Source: Streptomyces triticagri
GTDB taxonomy: Bacteria > Actinomycetota > Actinomycetes > Streptomycetales > Streptomycetaceae
Direction: 5' to 3'
Length of the DNA stretch: 64,000 nt
NCBI RefSeq assembly: GCF_003429565.1
Contig: NZ_QUAK01000194.1
Coordinates: forward strand, 103,751-167,750
This document shows, piece by piece, positions 32,388 through 41,512 of the stretch. How positions within the stretch are numbered: position 1 is the stretch's first letter; every line of letters begins with the position of its first letter. The notes beneath the pieces are model-generated. The model was not told the DNA's origin and did no database searches. It saw only the letters and a program-made list of their open reading frames with translations. The position numbers and the translations under genes are program-made.

Positions 32388-33314
32388 ATGTCCATCCAGG
32401 ACGGGCCGTGCGCCCCGTGGCCCATCGACCCCTCGTGCTGCCCCACCTGGCCGGACGACGAGGCCGACTGGGAGCCTGCGCACCACGCGGCCGCCGAGGT
32501 CGCCACCGAGACACTGTGGCGCCTGAGCGCCGGCCGCTACGGGCTGTGCGAGGAGTACATTCGGCCCTGCCGCGCCGCCTGCTACACCCCGAAGTCGGGT
32601 GCGGGCGGCGGTGTGCTGGATCCGTACATCGACAACGGCCGATGGTTCAACCGCACCTGCGGCTGCACCACCGGCTGCCACTGCGGCACCCTGTGCTCCG
32701 TCGCCCTGCCCGGCCCCGTGCACGACGTCGTCGAGGTCAAGCTCGACGGCCGCACCGTGCGGAACTGGATGCTCCTCGACCAGGGCGGCCGCACCGAACT
32801 CGTGCGCACCGCCCCGGAGCTGTCACCGCCGCTGCTCGACGTCCTGCCGGACACGAGCGACCCGACGGGCATGAGCGTCCTCGCCATCATCGACAACACC
32901 GCCGGCGCCCCGCCCGGCGACGACCCGGGGTGCTGGCCGAACTGCCAGAACCTCACCGCCCCCGACACCGAGCCGGACACCTTCTCGGTGCGCTACCTGC
33001 GCGGCATCCGGCCCCCGGCCGGCGCCGTACGCGCGGTGTCCTCGCTCGCCTGCGAGATCGTCAAGCAGTGCCGTGGCGCACGCGATTGCCGGCTGCCGGA
33101 ACGGGTGAAGTCCATCACCCGCGAGGGCATCACCATGGACGTCTTCGACCCGGGGGAATGGCTCGACAAGGGCCGCACCGGCCTGCCCGAGGTCGACAGC
33201 TGGCTGAGTGAGGTCAACCCGAACGGACTGCGGCAGCGCGCCGCGGTCTTCAGTCTCGACCTGCCCGCCGCCCCGCCCAGCCTCGGCCGGAACACCCCCG
33301 GAGGCCTGTGGTGA
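32388..33314 (+). CDS. Head-to-tail connector-like protein, Cys-rich (308 aa)
   Basis: Contains AAEVATETLWRLSAGRYGLCEEYIRPCR, a segment shared with actinophage head-tail adaptor proteins, followed by CGCTTGCHCGTLCSVALPGPVHDVVEVKLDG...WMLLDQGGRTELVR, the usual core. Many cysteines may form disulfides in the virion. It ends with DVFDPGEWLDKGRTGLPEVDSWL. ATG with GAAAGGAACGCCGCG before it. It probably caps the portal after packaging. Confidence 0.7.
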   Translation: MSIQDGPCAPWPIDPSCCPTWPDDEADWEPAHHAAAEVATETLWRLSAGRYGLCEEYIRPCRAACYTPKSGAGGGVLDPYIDNGRWFNRTCGCTTGCHCGTLCSVALPGPVHDVVEVKLDGRTVRNWMLLDQGGRTELVRTAPELSPPLLDVLPDTSDPTGMSVLAIIDNTAGAPPGDDPGCWPNCQNLTAPDTEPDTFSVRYLRGIRPPAGAVRAVSSLACEIVKQCRGARDCRLPERVKSITREGITMDVFDPGEWLDKGRTGLPEVDSWLSEVNPNGLRQRAAVFSLDLPAAPPSLGRNTPGGLW

Positions 33315-33877
33315 ACCGGCTTGATCTCGCCGCACCGGCGGCCGAACCGATCGACCCGTACGACGCGGACCCGAAGATCGGCCCGCTGATGCGCGATCTG
33401 CTCGCCTGCACGTGCGCCCAGCTGGAGGCGATCGGCCGCGCGGCGTGCGCGTGCTGCGTCGTGTGGGGCGACGACCGGCCGCCGGCGGACTTCTGCGACT
33501 GCACCTGCGACGGCGGCCACGGACAGGCCTGGGTGCGGCTGGTGAGGCTCGACCCGCGCCAGACCGGCAGCACGATCCCGCGATCGATCACCGGCCGCGC
33601 CGGCGGCTGCCACACCCCCGTACGGTGGCGCGCCGTCGTCGAGGCCGGTGTCTACCGGTGCATCGCCGTCCCGGGCGACGACGGATCGCCGCCGGGCTGC
33701 GAGGAGCGGGAACGCGACGCGTACGCCCTCGTCGCCGATCTGCGGGCCCTGAGGGGCGCGTTCGCGTGCTGCGACGCGCTGCGTCCGTACGCGCCGCTCA
33801 CCCCGCTCTCCGCCGGCCCCACGCCGAATCAGGGCGGATGCGGCGGCGCCGTCGTCCAGTTCGCCCTCGACCTGTAA
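33311..33877 (+). CDS. Cys-rich head-tail joining protein (188 aa)
   Basis: MNRLDLAAPAAEPIDPYDADP..., then ACTCAQLEAIGRAACACCVVWGDD and CDCTCDGGHGQAWVRL. Position between the connector and the gp10-like protein, and conserved length, suggest a head-closure or tail-completion role. GTG 33311 is preferred (GGAGG six nt upstream, GTGA overlap) over GTG 33308. Confidence 0.65.
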   Translation: MNRLDLAAPAAEPIDPYDADPKIGPLMRDLLACTCAQLEAIGRAACACCVVWGDDRPPADFCDCTCDGGHGQAWVRLVRLDPRQTGSTIPRSITGRAGGCHTPVRWRAVVEAGVYRCIAVPGDDGSPPGCEERERDAYALVADLRALRGAFACCDALRPYAPLTPLSAGPTPNQGGCGGAVVQFALDL

Positions 33878-33897
33878 CCGGAAGGCTGGGGGAGATC

Positions 33898-34296
33898 GTG
33901 CCGACGCGTGTGAACATCCGGCTCAACCAGGCAGCGATCAACCGCCTGTTGTCGCCCCAGGGCGACATCGGTGAGCGCGTCGAGCGGGTCACGCGGGCCG
34001 TCGCCAACCGGGCCCGGCAGCGCGCCCCGGTCGACAGCGGGCACCTTCGTGCCTCGATCCGCTCCGCCGTGCGGCAGGAGGGCGGCCGGATCGTCGGCCG
34101 GGTGTGGACCGACGTCGACTACGCGAGCATCGTGCACAACGGCCGTGGCCCCGTCGTGCCGCGGCGTGCGAAGGCGCTGCGATTCCAGATCGGTGGGAGG
34201 ACGATCTTCGCGCGCCGGGTCGGGCCCGCCCGCGGCCAGCCGTTCCTGTGGGAGGCGCTGCGGGCTGAGTCGCCGTGGCCGGTGCGGCGCCGATAA
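33898..34296 (+). CDS. HK97 gp10-like tail component (132 aa)
   Basis: VTRAVANRARQRAPVDSGHLRASIRS and VWTDVDYASIVHNGRGP match the HK97 gp10/minor-tail completion family, where the 'AP(V/I)DTGxLRxSI' motif is characteristic. It probably terminates or joins the tail tube. GTG start after GGGGGAGATC. Confidence 0.8.
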   Translation: MPTRVNIRLNQAAINRLLSPQGDIGERVERVTRAVANRARQRAPVDSGHLRASIRSAVRQEGGRIVGRVWTDVDYASIVHNGRGPVVPRRAKALRFQIGGRTIFARRVGPARGQPFLWEALRAESPWPVRRR

Positions 34297-34353
34297 CCCG
34301 TGCCATACGCTGAGTGTCCATCTGATTGCACTACGTGAAGGGGCGTGGGGTGC

Positions 34354-34821
34354 GTGAAGAACGTCATCCTCGACACCGACGATCTCCGCCAGGCACGATC
34401 TGAATCCGCCGGTCAAATCCGCCTCGACGGCGAGCTGTACGACATCAAACGCCCCAAGCGAGCAGCCGGCATCTCCATCAGCCGCCTCGCCCAGCACGCC
34501 AGCGACGACCCCGACGAAGGCGAAGCGCTCGTCCGCAAGCTCCTGCAGAGTTTCCTCATCGACCGCCAGGACGTCGACTACCTCACCGACCGCATCCTGG
34601 ACCTCGACGACGACCTGGACCTGGACGTCATCAGCAGCATCATCGCCCGCATCCAGGAGCACTTCGACGAGCAGGACAAGGACACCGGCGCCGCCCCCTC
34701 GGCGCGCGCCCGCGCCGTACGCCCGCCCTCGGACCGGCCCAAGCCCCGCGCCAAGAAGCGCACCGCGGCGCCCCGAGCGGCCAAGCCCGCGGAGGGCAGC
34801 AAGACCGCCAAGTCGGCGTGA
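34354..34821 (+). CDS. Tail assembly chaperone-like protein (first of two)
   Basis: 155 aa. Acidic N-terminal half (KNVILDTDDLRQARSESAGQIRLDG...), helices LVRKLLQSFLIDRQDVDYL and a basic Lys/Arg/Ala-rich C-terminus. It sits directly before the tape-measure region where chaperone genes always lie. GTG 34354 is chosen for spacing from GAAGGGG; GTG 34345 is also in frame. Usually the second chaperone is made by a -1 frameshift; here no slippery heptamer is evident and the second gene has its own GTG. Confidence 0.7.
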   Translation: MKNVILDTDDLRQARSESAGQIRLDGELYDIKRPKRAAGISISRLAQHASDDPDEGEALVRKLLQSFLIDRQDVDYLTDRILDLDDDLDLDVISSIIARIQEHFDEQDKDTGAAPSARARAVRPPSDRPKPRAKKRTAAPRAAKPAEGSKTAKSA

Positions 34822-35384
34822 CGTTCGGCCCGAGCAACGGCGGACTCCTGCCGTTCCGCATCGACGGCGGCCGTGCCTGGCACCTCGACATCCCCGCCGA
34901 CGGCCGCCGACTGCTCACTCACGCCGCCATCGGCGATTACACCGAACTCGTCCCCGCCCTCGTCGTCGAGCAGTCCTTCCTGACCGAACTCGCCGACGAC
35001 ACCAGCTCCCTCGACCTGGACGACTGCCGCACCATCGCCGTCGAACTCGCCGAGGACATCTACGGCGTGCCCTGGTGGACCGCGGGGCGCCTCGCCGCCA
35101 CCGCCCTGGAGCACTGGGACCAGTACGGCGCCTACACCGTCACCGTCGCCCACGACGCCACCGCCGCACTGCCCGCGCACCGGCACATCGCCGCCATGCT
35201 CGCGTGGCTGCGCACCGCGGTCTCCGCCGACGAGAAGAGGGCCCGCCGCCTCGAACTCGACCTGTTCAACCCTCCGCCCGAACTCGCCACCCGCAAACGG
35301 CTCCTGGCCGCCCGCAAGCGGCAGACCAACGGCGATGCCAAGGGCTTCCTGCAGCAGGTCGCAGGCCTCGGCGGAGGCGGCTGA
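34818..35384 (+). CDS. Tail assembly chaperone-like protein (second of two)
   Basis: 188 aa, in the -1 frame relative to the first chaperone with a GTGA overlap. It has DLDDCRTIAVELAEDIYGVPWWTAGRLAATALEHWDQ, then HIAAMLAWLRTAVSADEKRARRLELDLFNPP and a C-terminal RKRLLAARKRQTNGDAKGF; this 'W...LL' helical layout is common in the gene immediately upstream of the tape measure. It likely helps coat the tape-measure protein. Confidence 0.7.
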   Translation: MTFGPSNGGLLPFRIDGGRAWHLDIPADGRRLLTHAAIGDYTELVPALVVEQSFLTELADDTSSLDLDDCRTIAVELAEDIYGVPWWTAGRLAATALEHWDQYGAYTVTVAHDATAALPAHRHIAAMLAWLRTAVSADEKRARRLELDLFNPPPELATRKRLLAARKRQTNGDAKGFLQQVAGLGGGG

Positions 35385-35421
35385 CCCCCCGACGGCTGCC
35401 ATACAGGCCGCGCTGCGGGCT

Positions 35422-35512
35422 GTAGCCTGATACGCGAGTCGCCGCTGGTTACGAAGGGCCGGGCGCAAACCCCCACCTACGGGTGGGCGGCTTGTGTGCC
35501 CGGAGGTGAGCG
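35422..35512 (+). promoter_or_regulatory. structured 5' leader of the tape-measure gene (copy B)
   Basis: Closely matches leader A (15714-15809) from GTAGCCTGA to the start codon. It has GCTGGTT (35444-35450), outer stem CCGGGC (35459-35464) with GCCCGG (35498-35503), GCAA/TTGT, and the inner hairpin CCCACC/GGTGGG (35472-35487). GGAGG (35502-35506) overlaps the 3' stem arm. Differences between A and B largely keep the pairing. Confidence 0.7.
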
Positions 35513-38197
35513 GTGGCTGAGGAGGGCCGCGCCGAAGTCGTCGTTGTCGCCGACACCTCCCAGTTCCGGCGGCAGCTCGACAACGAACTCTCCCGCGCCG
35601 GCCGCGACGCCGGCCGCAGCCTCGACCGCTCCCTCAAGGCCTCCCTGCGCCGCACCGGCAACCAGGCCGGACGGCAGATCGCCCGCGACATCCAGCGCGC
35701 CCTGCGCCGCGTACGGGCCGAAGTCCGTATCACTCCCGACCTGCGCCGCTTCCGCGCCGAGCTCCAGCGCCAACTGCGCACCCTGCGCCCCGTGCAGGTC
35801 CGTGTCAGCCCCGACGCGGGACGCTTCCGCGCCGAGCTCCAGCGCGCCGCCCGCGGTATGCGGCCCGTCGTCGTCCCGACCACACCCTCGACCACCCCCA
35901 CGCCGGGCGGAGGAGGTGGCGGCGACCGCGACATCGACCGCACCACCTCCTCCCTGCTGCGCCTCGGCTCCACGGCCACGTCCGTGGGGAAGATCCTCAC
36001 CAAAGGTCTCCGCTTCACGGCTCTGACGACCGGCGCCATCGCCGCGGCCGGCGCCGTCGGCTCTCTCCTTGCCGCGCTCGCCCCGGCGGTCGGCATCATC
36101 GCGGCCCTGCCGGCCACGTTGGCCGGCTCCGTGGCGATCTTCGGCGCGGTCGCGCTCGGACTTGACGGCATCAAGGAATCCGCGAAGCAACTGCAGCCCG
36201 CGTTCAACGGCCTGCAGAAGGCCGTCTCAGCACAATGGGCGCAGGCCCTCACCCCCGCCTTCGCGAACCTCGCCGCCGTCTTCCCCACCCTCCGCGCCGG
36301 GTTGACCGGGATCGCGGCCGAGTTCGCGAAGGGCGCCGCCCAGGCCGTCAACTTCGCGGCCTCGACCAGGGGCATCAGCCAGATCTCCACCATCCTGACC
36401 GGGGCCCGGCAGGTCACGGCGGGACTGGGCGCGTCCCTGCAGCCCCTCGTCCAGGGCTTCTTGAACGTCGGCGCCGCGGTGTCGAAGGCATTCGGCCCAC
36501 AGCTCGGCGCGGCGATCGCCAACGCCTCGGCCCGCATGGGGCAGTTCCTGGGCTCCGCCCAGGGCGGCAAGGCCGCCGTGGGATGGGTGCAGGGCGCCAT
36601 GACCACCTTCCAGCAGCTCGGCGCCGTCCTGTCACCCCTCATCGGGATCTTCGCCGACCTGAGCAACGCCATGGCCGCCGGCGGCGGGTCCGGGCTGACC
36701 GGACTGGCGACCATGCTCGAAGCGGTCCGTACCGCGCTCACACCGCTGCTGCCCGCGATCCAGCAGATCTCGTCCGCCTTCGCGGGAGCGTTCTCGAACG
36801 TCGCGCCCGTCCTGCAGCCGATCGCCGCCGCGTTCGGCCGGATCCTCACCGCCATCGCCCCACTGATCCCCGTGGTGGGTCAGGTCGCCGCGACCATCGG
36901 ACAGTTGCTGACCGCAGCGCTCGGAGCGCTGCTGCCCGCGATCCAGCCCGTCATCTCCGCGCTGACCGGATCCCTCGCGCCGATCCTGCCGCAACTATCC
37001 ACCGCGTTCGCCCAGCTGATCGGCGCCATCGCGCCGGTCGTGGCGATGCTCGGCGGGATGCTCGGCGACGCACTGAAACTGATCCTCCCGATCGTCGCCG
37101 AGCTCATCCAGGCGCTGGCCGGCGCCCTGGTCCCGGTCTTCGCGGCACTGATGCCGGTGCTGCAGCAGATCCTGCCGCCCGTCATGCAGCTGGTCGCCGC
37201 GATCGGCCAGGCCCTCATCCCGATCGTGCAGGCCCTCGGCCCGATCCTCGCCGCTCTGACCCCGGCCCTGGTGCAGCTGGCACTCGCGTTCATGCCGGTC
37301 CTGAACGTGATCATCCAACTCGCCCCAGTGCTCACCCCGTTGATCACGCTGGTCGGTCAACTGGTGGCCTGGTTCCTCCGGCTGATCACGCCGCTGATTC
37401 AACTCGTAGCTCCGCTCCTGGCCCTGGTGCTGGAATTCCTGAACGTCAGCCGCGCCCTGTCCACGGTGATCAAATGGGTCGGGCAGGCCATCGCCTGGTT
37501 CGCGCGCATCGGCCCCGCCATCACGGGCGCCGCGTCCGGTGTCGGACGGGGAATCTCGCAGATCATCGGGTTCTTCCGTCAGATGCTCACCAGCGTCCTC
37601 AACGTCGTCATGAACATCGTGCGGAGCGTCTCGACCGGATTCGCCAACATGATCAACGCAGCGCGGAACATCGTGTCGACCGGACTGAACTGGATCATCA
37701 CGCGCTTCCGGAACCTCTGGAACAGCATCTCCGGCATCCTCGGCGCGCTGGCGCGCAATGTCCGAAACGCCTTCCGCAGCGTCCTCAACGGCGCCCGCGA
37801 CGCGGTCCGCACCGGACTCACCGCCATCGTCGGGTTCTTCTCCGGACTGTGGGGCCGGATCAAGAACGCACTCGGCAACATCAAGGACAAGATCATTGAC
37901 GCGATCAAGCCCGACATCAGCTTGAACCCCGCGGATTGGTTCGCGAACGGCGGCGTCTTCAGCAGCCCCCGCGTGATCGGCGTCGGCGAGGCCGGACCCG
38001 AAGTCCTCATCCCCCTGACCCGTCCCGACCGGGCCCGCCAACTCGCCCGCGAGTCGGGCCTGCTGAACATCCTCGGCAACGCCAAGGGCGGCCAGACCAC
38101 GATCAACAACACCTGGCACGTCCAATCCCGCGCCTCGGACCCCAACGTCCTCGCCCACCTGATGCTCGGGCACATCGCAAGGGCGGCCGGCGCATGA
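35513..38197 (+). CDS. Tape measure protein
   Basis: 894 aa. An N-terminal basic helical region has repeated ITPDLRRFRAELQRQLRTLR / VSPDAGRFRAELQRAARGMR, followed by a Gly/Pro linker. Residues about 165-690 are long hydrophobic helices (GAIAAAGAVGSLLAALAPAVGIIAALPATL..., many 'LxPxLxPxIxxI' repeats), which set tail length and form the membrane channel. The C-terminus includes ANGGVFSSPRVIGVGEAGPEVLIPL, a standard tape-measure ending. GTG start 6 nt after GGAGG. The stop overlaps the HNH gene start. Confidence 0.93.
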   Translation: MAEEGRAEVVVVADTSQFRRQLDNELSRAGRDAGRSLDRSLKASLRRTGNQAGRQIARDIQRALRRVRAEVRITPDLRRFRAELQRQLRTLRPVQVRVSPDAGRFRAELQRAARGMRPVVVPTTPSTTPTPGGGGGGDRDIDRTTSSLLRLGSTATSVGKILTKGLRFTALTTGAIAAAGAVGSLLAALAPAVGIIAALPATLAGSVAIFGAVALGLDGIKESAKQLQPAFNGLQKAVSAQWAQALTPAFANLAAVFPTLRAGLTGIAAEFAKGAAQAVNFAASTRGISQISTILTGARQVTAGLGASLQPLVQGFLNVGAAVSKAFGPQLGAAIANASARMGQFLGSAQGGKAAVGWVQGAMTTFQQLGAVLSPLIGIFADLSNAMAAGGGSGLTGLATMLEAVRTALTPLLPAIQQISSAFAGAFSNVAPVLQPIAAAFGRILTAIAPLIPVVGQVAATIGQLLTAALGALLPAIQPVISALTGSLAPILPQLSTAFAQLIGAIAPVVAMLGGMLGDALKLILPIVAELIQALAGALVPVFAALMPVLQQILPPVMQLVAAIGQALIPIVQALGPILAALTPALVQLALAFMPVLNVIIQLAPVLTPLITLVGQLVAWFLRLITPLIQLVAPLLALVLEFLNVSRALSTVIKWVGQAIAWFARIGPAITGAASGVGRGISQIIGFFRQMLTSVLNVVMNIVRSVSTGFANMINAARNIVSTGLNWIITRFRNLWNSISGILGALARNVRNAFRSVLNGARDAVRTGLTAIVGFFSGLWGRIKNALGNIKDKIIDAIKPDISLNPADWFANGGVFSSPRVIGVGEAGPEVLIPLTRPDRARQLARESGLLNILGNAKGGQTTINNTWHVQSRASDPNVLAHLMLGHIARAAGA

Positions 38198-39054
38198 TGA
38201 CGATCACTCAAGTCTCTCCTGCCACCTGCGTGTTTGTGAGAAATAATGATCGCATGCCTAAGCCGCTTTGCCGTGTTGAAGGATGCACTCGTCAAACACA
38301 GCGACTGGGAGTCTGTTTCACCCATGCGCACACAGAGCCCGCCTATCCCCGCTGCTCGTACCCCGGGTGCGAGCACTACCTGAATGGCAGCGGCCTGTGC
38401 TCCACGCACTACTCGATGCAACGGCGCGGCGAGGAGCTCCGGCCCATCATCCAGTGGTCGCTGATCGACTGCCGAGGCCCGCTGTGCGAGCGCAAGGCCG
38501 CGTACCGCAACGGGTACTGCGTCCGACACAACGAGCAGAAGAGGACGACTGGTCAGGTCTGGGTGATCGGGCAGAAGAAGCATCCTGGCCGTTCACCAGT
38601 CACCGAGTGCGTCGTCGACGGATGCACTGCCACGGAAATTGCCGTATACGCACGCTGCTTGGAGCATGCCCGCGACTTTCACGGATCTTGCTGGCTCCAC
38701 TGGTGCGATGCGCCGGGTCATCACCACAGCACCGGCATGTGCAGACGGCACAGTGCACAGCAGCGGTCGATGATGCACAGCTTCGGATTCGGATGGCAGC
38801 GCTTCCTGGAGATGTCGGCAGCGCAGAACCATCGTTGTGCGATCTGCGGTGCACACGGTGACCCAGCCGACGACAACCGCCTGCATATCGACCACGATCA
38901 CGACTCCGGCCTTGTCCGCGGCTTGCTGTGCGGGCTGTGCAATCGGGGAATCGGTGCACTCCGTCACGACCCGGAGACCTTGCGGTCCGCCATGCAGTAC
39001 CTGGCGGACACCGACACGTCAGGGGGTGAGTCCAATTTGGGACGGCTATCTTGA
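38194..39054 (+). CDS. Endonuclease VII-type (HNH-like) homing endonuclease
   Basis: 286 aa from the ATG at 38194 (an in-frame ATG at 38254 is equally possible). The C-terminus holds CAICGAHGDPADDNRLHIDHDHDSG...RGLLCGLCNRGIG, the zinc-bound DHDH nuclease signature of the recombination endonuclease VII family. The N-terminal 200 residues carry repeated Cys/His clusters (CRVEGCTRQTQRLGVCFTHAH, CSYPGCEHYLNGSGLCSTHY, CVVDGCTATEIAVYARCLEHA), likely zinc modules for DNA recognition. GC is lower than in its neighbours. It overlaps the next tail gene by 29 nt, so it is a mobile insertion between tape measure and distal tail. Confidence 0.85.
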   Translation: MMTITQVSPATCVFVRNNDRMPKPLCRVEGCTRQTQRLGVCFTHAHTEPAYPRCSYPGCEHYLNGSGLCSTHYSMQRRGEELRPIIQWSLIDCRGPLCERKAAYRNGYCVRHNEQKRTTGQVWVIGQKKHPGRSPVTECVVDGCTATEIAVYARCLEHARDFHGSCWLHWCDAPGHHHSTGMCRRHSAQQRSMMHSFGFGWQRFLEMSAAQNHRCAICGAHGDPADDNRLHIDHDHDSGLVRGLLCGLCNRGIGALRHDPETLRSAMQYLADTDTSGGESNLGRLS

Positions 39055-40306
39055 GTTGGGGGGAAATGAGGTAGTTAACAGCCTCCGCGCCCAGGCGTAC
39101 GCGGCGAACGCCGGCGTGAACCTGGCGTGCGAGGACTGCCCCGACCTGCCCGAATCCGTCGGTGACGAGCCGTACTTCACGCTCGACGCGGACCCGGCTC
39201 CCTGGTACGACCCCAAGGCGCCCGAGACGTGGGGGTTCTACGGCGTGCTCGGCCTCGGCGTCACCGGCTTTGCCGGCGCCCCCATCGCCCGCGAGGCAAC
39301 CGATCTGATCGGGGACGGCGCGTACTACTCGCCCCCGAGGCTCGGGGCCCGCGAGATCGCCTACACCGTGGCCCTCGTCGCCCGCGACGAGTGCTCGCTG
39401 GCGTTCGGCCTGCAGTACCTGTCCTGGGTCCTCAACGGCTCCTCCTCGTGCCAGGGGTGCGCCGGTGACCAGATGTGCCTGTTCTCCTGCTGCCCCGGCA
39501 TGGCGCCCTCGGCGTACGACCCCGGCGACGCGGAGATCCGCCATCTCTACGACGTCACCCTGATCGAGGCGCCCACCATCGCGCCCGACGCCATCCAGGA
39601 GTTCGGCGGCCTCCTCATCGCCACCACCACATTCACCCTCGCCGCGCAGAAGCCCCACATCTACACGGACCCGCTGGCGTCGCTCGGCGACTGGACGCTG
39701 ATCACCAGCGGACAGCGCCTCAACGGCTACGACCCCGACGAGGTCATCAAGGAGTGCCGCCAGCCCCCCAACTGCCTGGACGACGAACAGTGCCCGCCGC
39801 CGGCCGACCCACCCCGGCCGCCGCAGATCGTCGACCCCTGCTACCCGACCGGCCCGGACAACTGGTGGCGCACCCGCATCCACCTCTCCCCACTGGACCA
39901 GCCCCAGTACATGGAGGCCGTCCCGGTCGTGGAGATCGACACCGGCGCCGAGGAACTACGCCGCGTCGTCGTCCGGTTCTGGCTCAACCCCCAGGATCTG
40001 CCGTGCGATCAGGTCAACGACCCCTGCCAGGCCTGCCTGGACATCACCGTGCCTTTCCTGCCGGCCAAGTCCCGCCTGACGGTCGACGGCCGCACCCAGC
40101 GCGCGCAGGTCGAATGCCCCGACATCACCACCGGCCGCGCCTCGTACGCCACCCCGCAGCTGTACACGCAGCTCGGCGGGCCGTTCGTGTGGCCGGTATT
40201 CGAGTGCCCGACGGGCTTCTGCATCGAAGTGCTTGCCCCGCGCGCCACGGTCGCCGACGACGCCCGCATCCGCGTCCAACTCGTCCCGCGCAGCCAGGTC
40301 GGGTGA
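39026..40306 (+). CDS. Distal/minor tail protein (426 aa)
   Basis: Begins VSPIWDGYLELGGNEVVNSLRAQAYAAN, the standard N-terminus of actinophage minor tail proteins that follow the tape measure. Then ACEDCPDLPES, ECSLAFGLQYLSWVLNGSSSCQGCAG and many cysteines. The first ~17 codons are AT-rich (ATT, TTG, AAT, GTA) unlike the rest, and the first 29 nt are shared with the end of the homing gene, so the insertion reshaped this start. GTG 39026 after AGGGG is the start that keeps the motif. Confidence 0.8.
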   Translation: MSPIWDGYLELGGNEVVNSLRAQAYAANAGVNLACEDCPDLPESVGDEPYFTLDADPAPWYDPKAPETWGFYGVLGLGVTGFAGAPIAREATDLIGDGAYYSPPRLGAREIAYTVALVARDECSLAFGLQYLSWVLNGSSSCQGCAGDQMCLFSCCPGMAPSAYDPGDAEIRHLYDVTLIEAPTIAPDAIQEFGGLLIATTTFTLAAQKPHIYTDPLASLGDWTLITSGQRLNGYDPDEVIKECRQPPNCLDDEQCPPPADPPRPPQIVDPCYPTGPDNWWRTRIHLSPLDQPQYMEAVPVVEIDTGAEELRRVVVRFWLNPQDLPCDQVNDPCQACLDITVPFLPAKSRLTVDGRTQRAQVECPDITTGRASYATPQLYTQLGGPFVWPVFECPTGFCIEVLAPRATVADDARIRVQLVPRSQVG

Positions 40307-40313
40307 GGCGCAG

Positions 40314-41489
40314 ATGGCGAACGTACGCGGACCCCTGGGCTGCGCGAGCGACTACCAGGCCCAGATCGTCTGGCGGGAGAACGGGCGCGTCTTCGGCAGC
40401 CCGGTGCTGGACGGCGTGACCGATGTGGGCTGGTCGCGGAGCCTGAACGACGTCTCCGAAGCAACCGTCACCATCGCCCGGCAGGGAAACGACCCCGCCT
40501 GCTGCGGCATCCTCGGCGAGGTCACCCCGTGGGTGCACGAACTCCTCATCCTCCGCGACGGCGTACGCGTCTGGGAGGGCCCGGTCATCAAGGTGACCGA
40601 GGGGCGCAGCGAGATCGTCCTGGAGGCGAAAGACGTCTTCGCCTACCTCGACCGCTGCAAGAACACCTTCAAGATGCGCTACGTCGAAGCCACCCCGGAC
40701 GAGGAGGGCCGGCGGCGTGGTCAGGTCACCTGGATCGCCGAGCACATCCTGCACCTGAACCTGGAACTCTCCTCGCTGTCGCAGCCGCCGGACTACCCGC
40801 GGATCATGGAGTACATCGTCCGCCGGGACAGCTCGAAGGTCATCAAGTACGAGAAGGACGGCTCGTCCAACACCTCGGTGTGGGCCGAGTACGTGGGCAA
40901 CATCCTGCGCGCCCTGAACAAGCGCGGCCTGCACTGGACCACCGTCGGCCGCACCCTCTACCTGATCGCCGGACTCTCCGAGAACGACCCGCCCCTGGCC
41001 CGCCTCGGCCTGGACGACATCCTCGGCGACCTGCAGGTCATCACCGACGGCAACGCGCTCGCGACCGCGTCGTGGGCGCACGACCAGGACCAGCAGGACA
41101 TCAGCAAAGGACGGGCCGTCGGGACCGGGTACTTCGGTACTGCGTACGGCCGCGTCGACCTCATCACCCGAGTCGACGAGGAAGAGCCCGACGAGGAAGA
41201 CCTGCGCGAAGCGGCCCGATCCGCGCTCGCCGGCCGGTACCCGATCCCGTGGGCGATCAGCATGCCCGAGAACAGCCAACTCCACCCGGACACCCCGCTC
41301 GACGTGAACGACCTCGTGTGCGGCGAACGCGTCGATGTGTCCACCCAAGGCATGTGTACCGAGCTGCTGCAACCGTTCCGGATCTCCGACGTCGAAGGCA
41401 CCTGGTCGCAGAAGACCGGCGAGAAGATCGCGATCACTCTCGTGCCGCCCAACGCCCTGTCCGGGGACACCCCCGCCCCCGGCGACTAG
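40314..41489 (+). CDS. Minor tail protein, tail-tip module (391 aa)
   Basis: VRGPLGCASDYQAQIVWRENGRVFGSPVLDGVTDVGWSRSLNDVSEATVTI and WVHELLILRDGVRVWEGPVI match the siphoviral tail-tip/'minor tail' family in actinophages, akin to Dit/Tal-type baseplate proteins. Late in the protein an acidic stretch (DEEEPDEEDLRE) separates two beta domains. ATG 40314 follows the previous stop by 5 nt. Confidence 0.8.
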   Translation: MANVRGPLGCASDYQAQIVWRENGRVFGSPVLDGVTDVGWSRSLNDVSEATVTIARQGNDPACCGILGEVTPWVHELLILRDGVRVWEGPVIKVTEGRSEIVLEAKDVFAYLDRCKNTFKMRYVEATPDEEGRRRGQVTWIAEHILHLNLELSSLSQPPDYPRIMEYIVRRDSSKVIKYEKDGSSNTSVWAEYVGNILRALNKRGLHWTTVGRTLYLIAGLSENDPPLARLGLDDILGDLQVITDGNALATASWAHDQDQQDISKGRAVGTGYFGTAYGRVDLITRVDEEEPDEEDLREAARSALAGRYPIPWAISMPENSQLHPDTPLDVNDLVCGERVDVSTQGMCTELLQPFRISDVEGTWSQKTGEKIAITLVPPNALSGDTPAPGD

Positions 41490-41512
41490 AGCACAGCTAA
41501 GGAGCCACGACG

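Noticed and set aside
34800..34830. Programmed -1 frameshift between the two chaperone-like genes
   Set aside because: The second gene is in the -1 frame, but no slippery heptamer is visible near the overlap and the second gene has its own GTG in a GTGA overlap.
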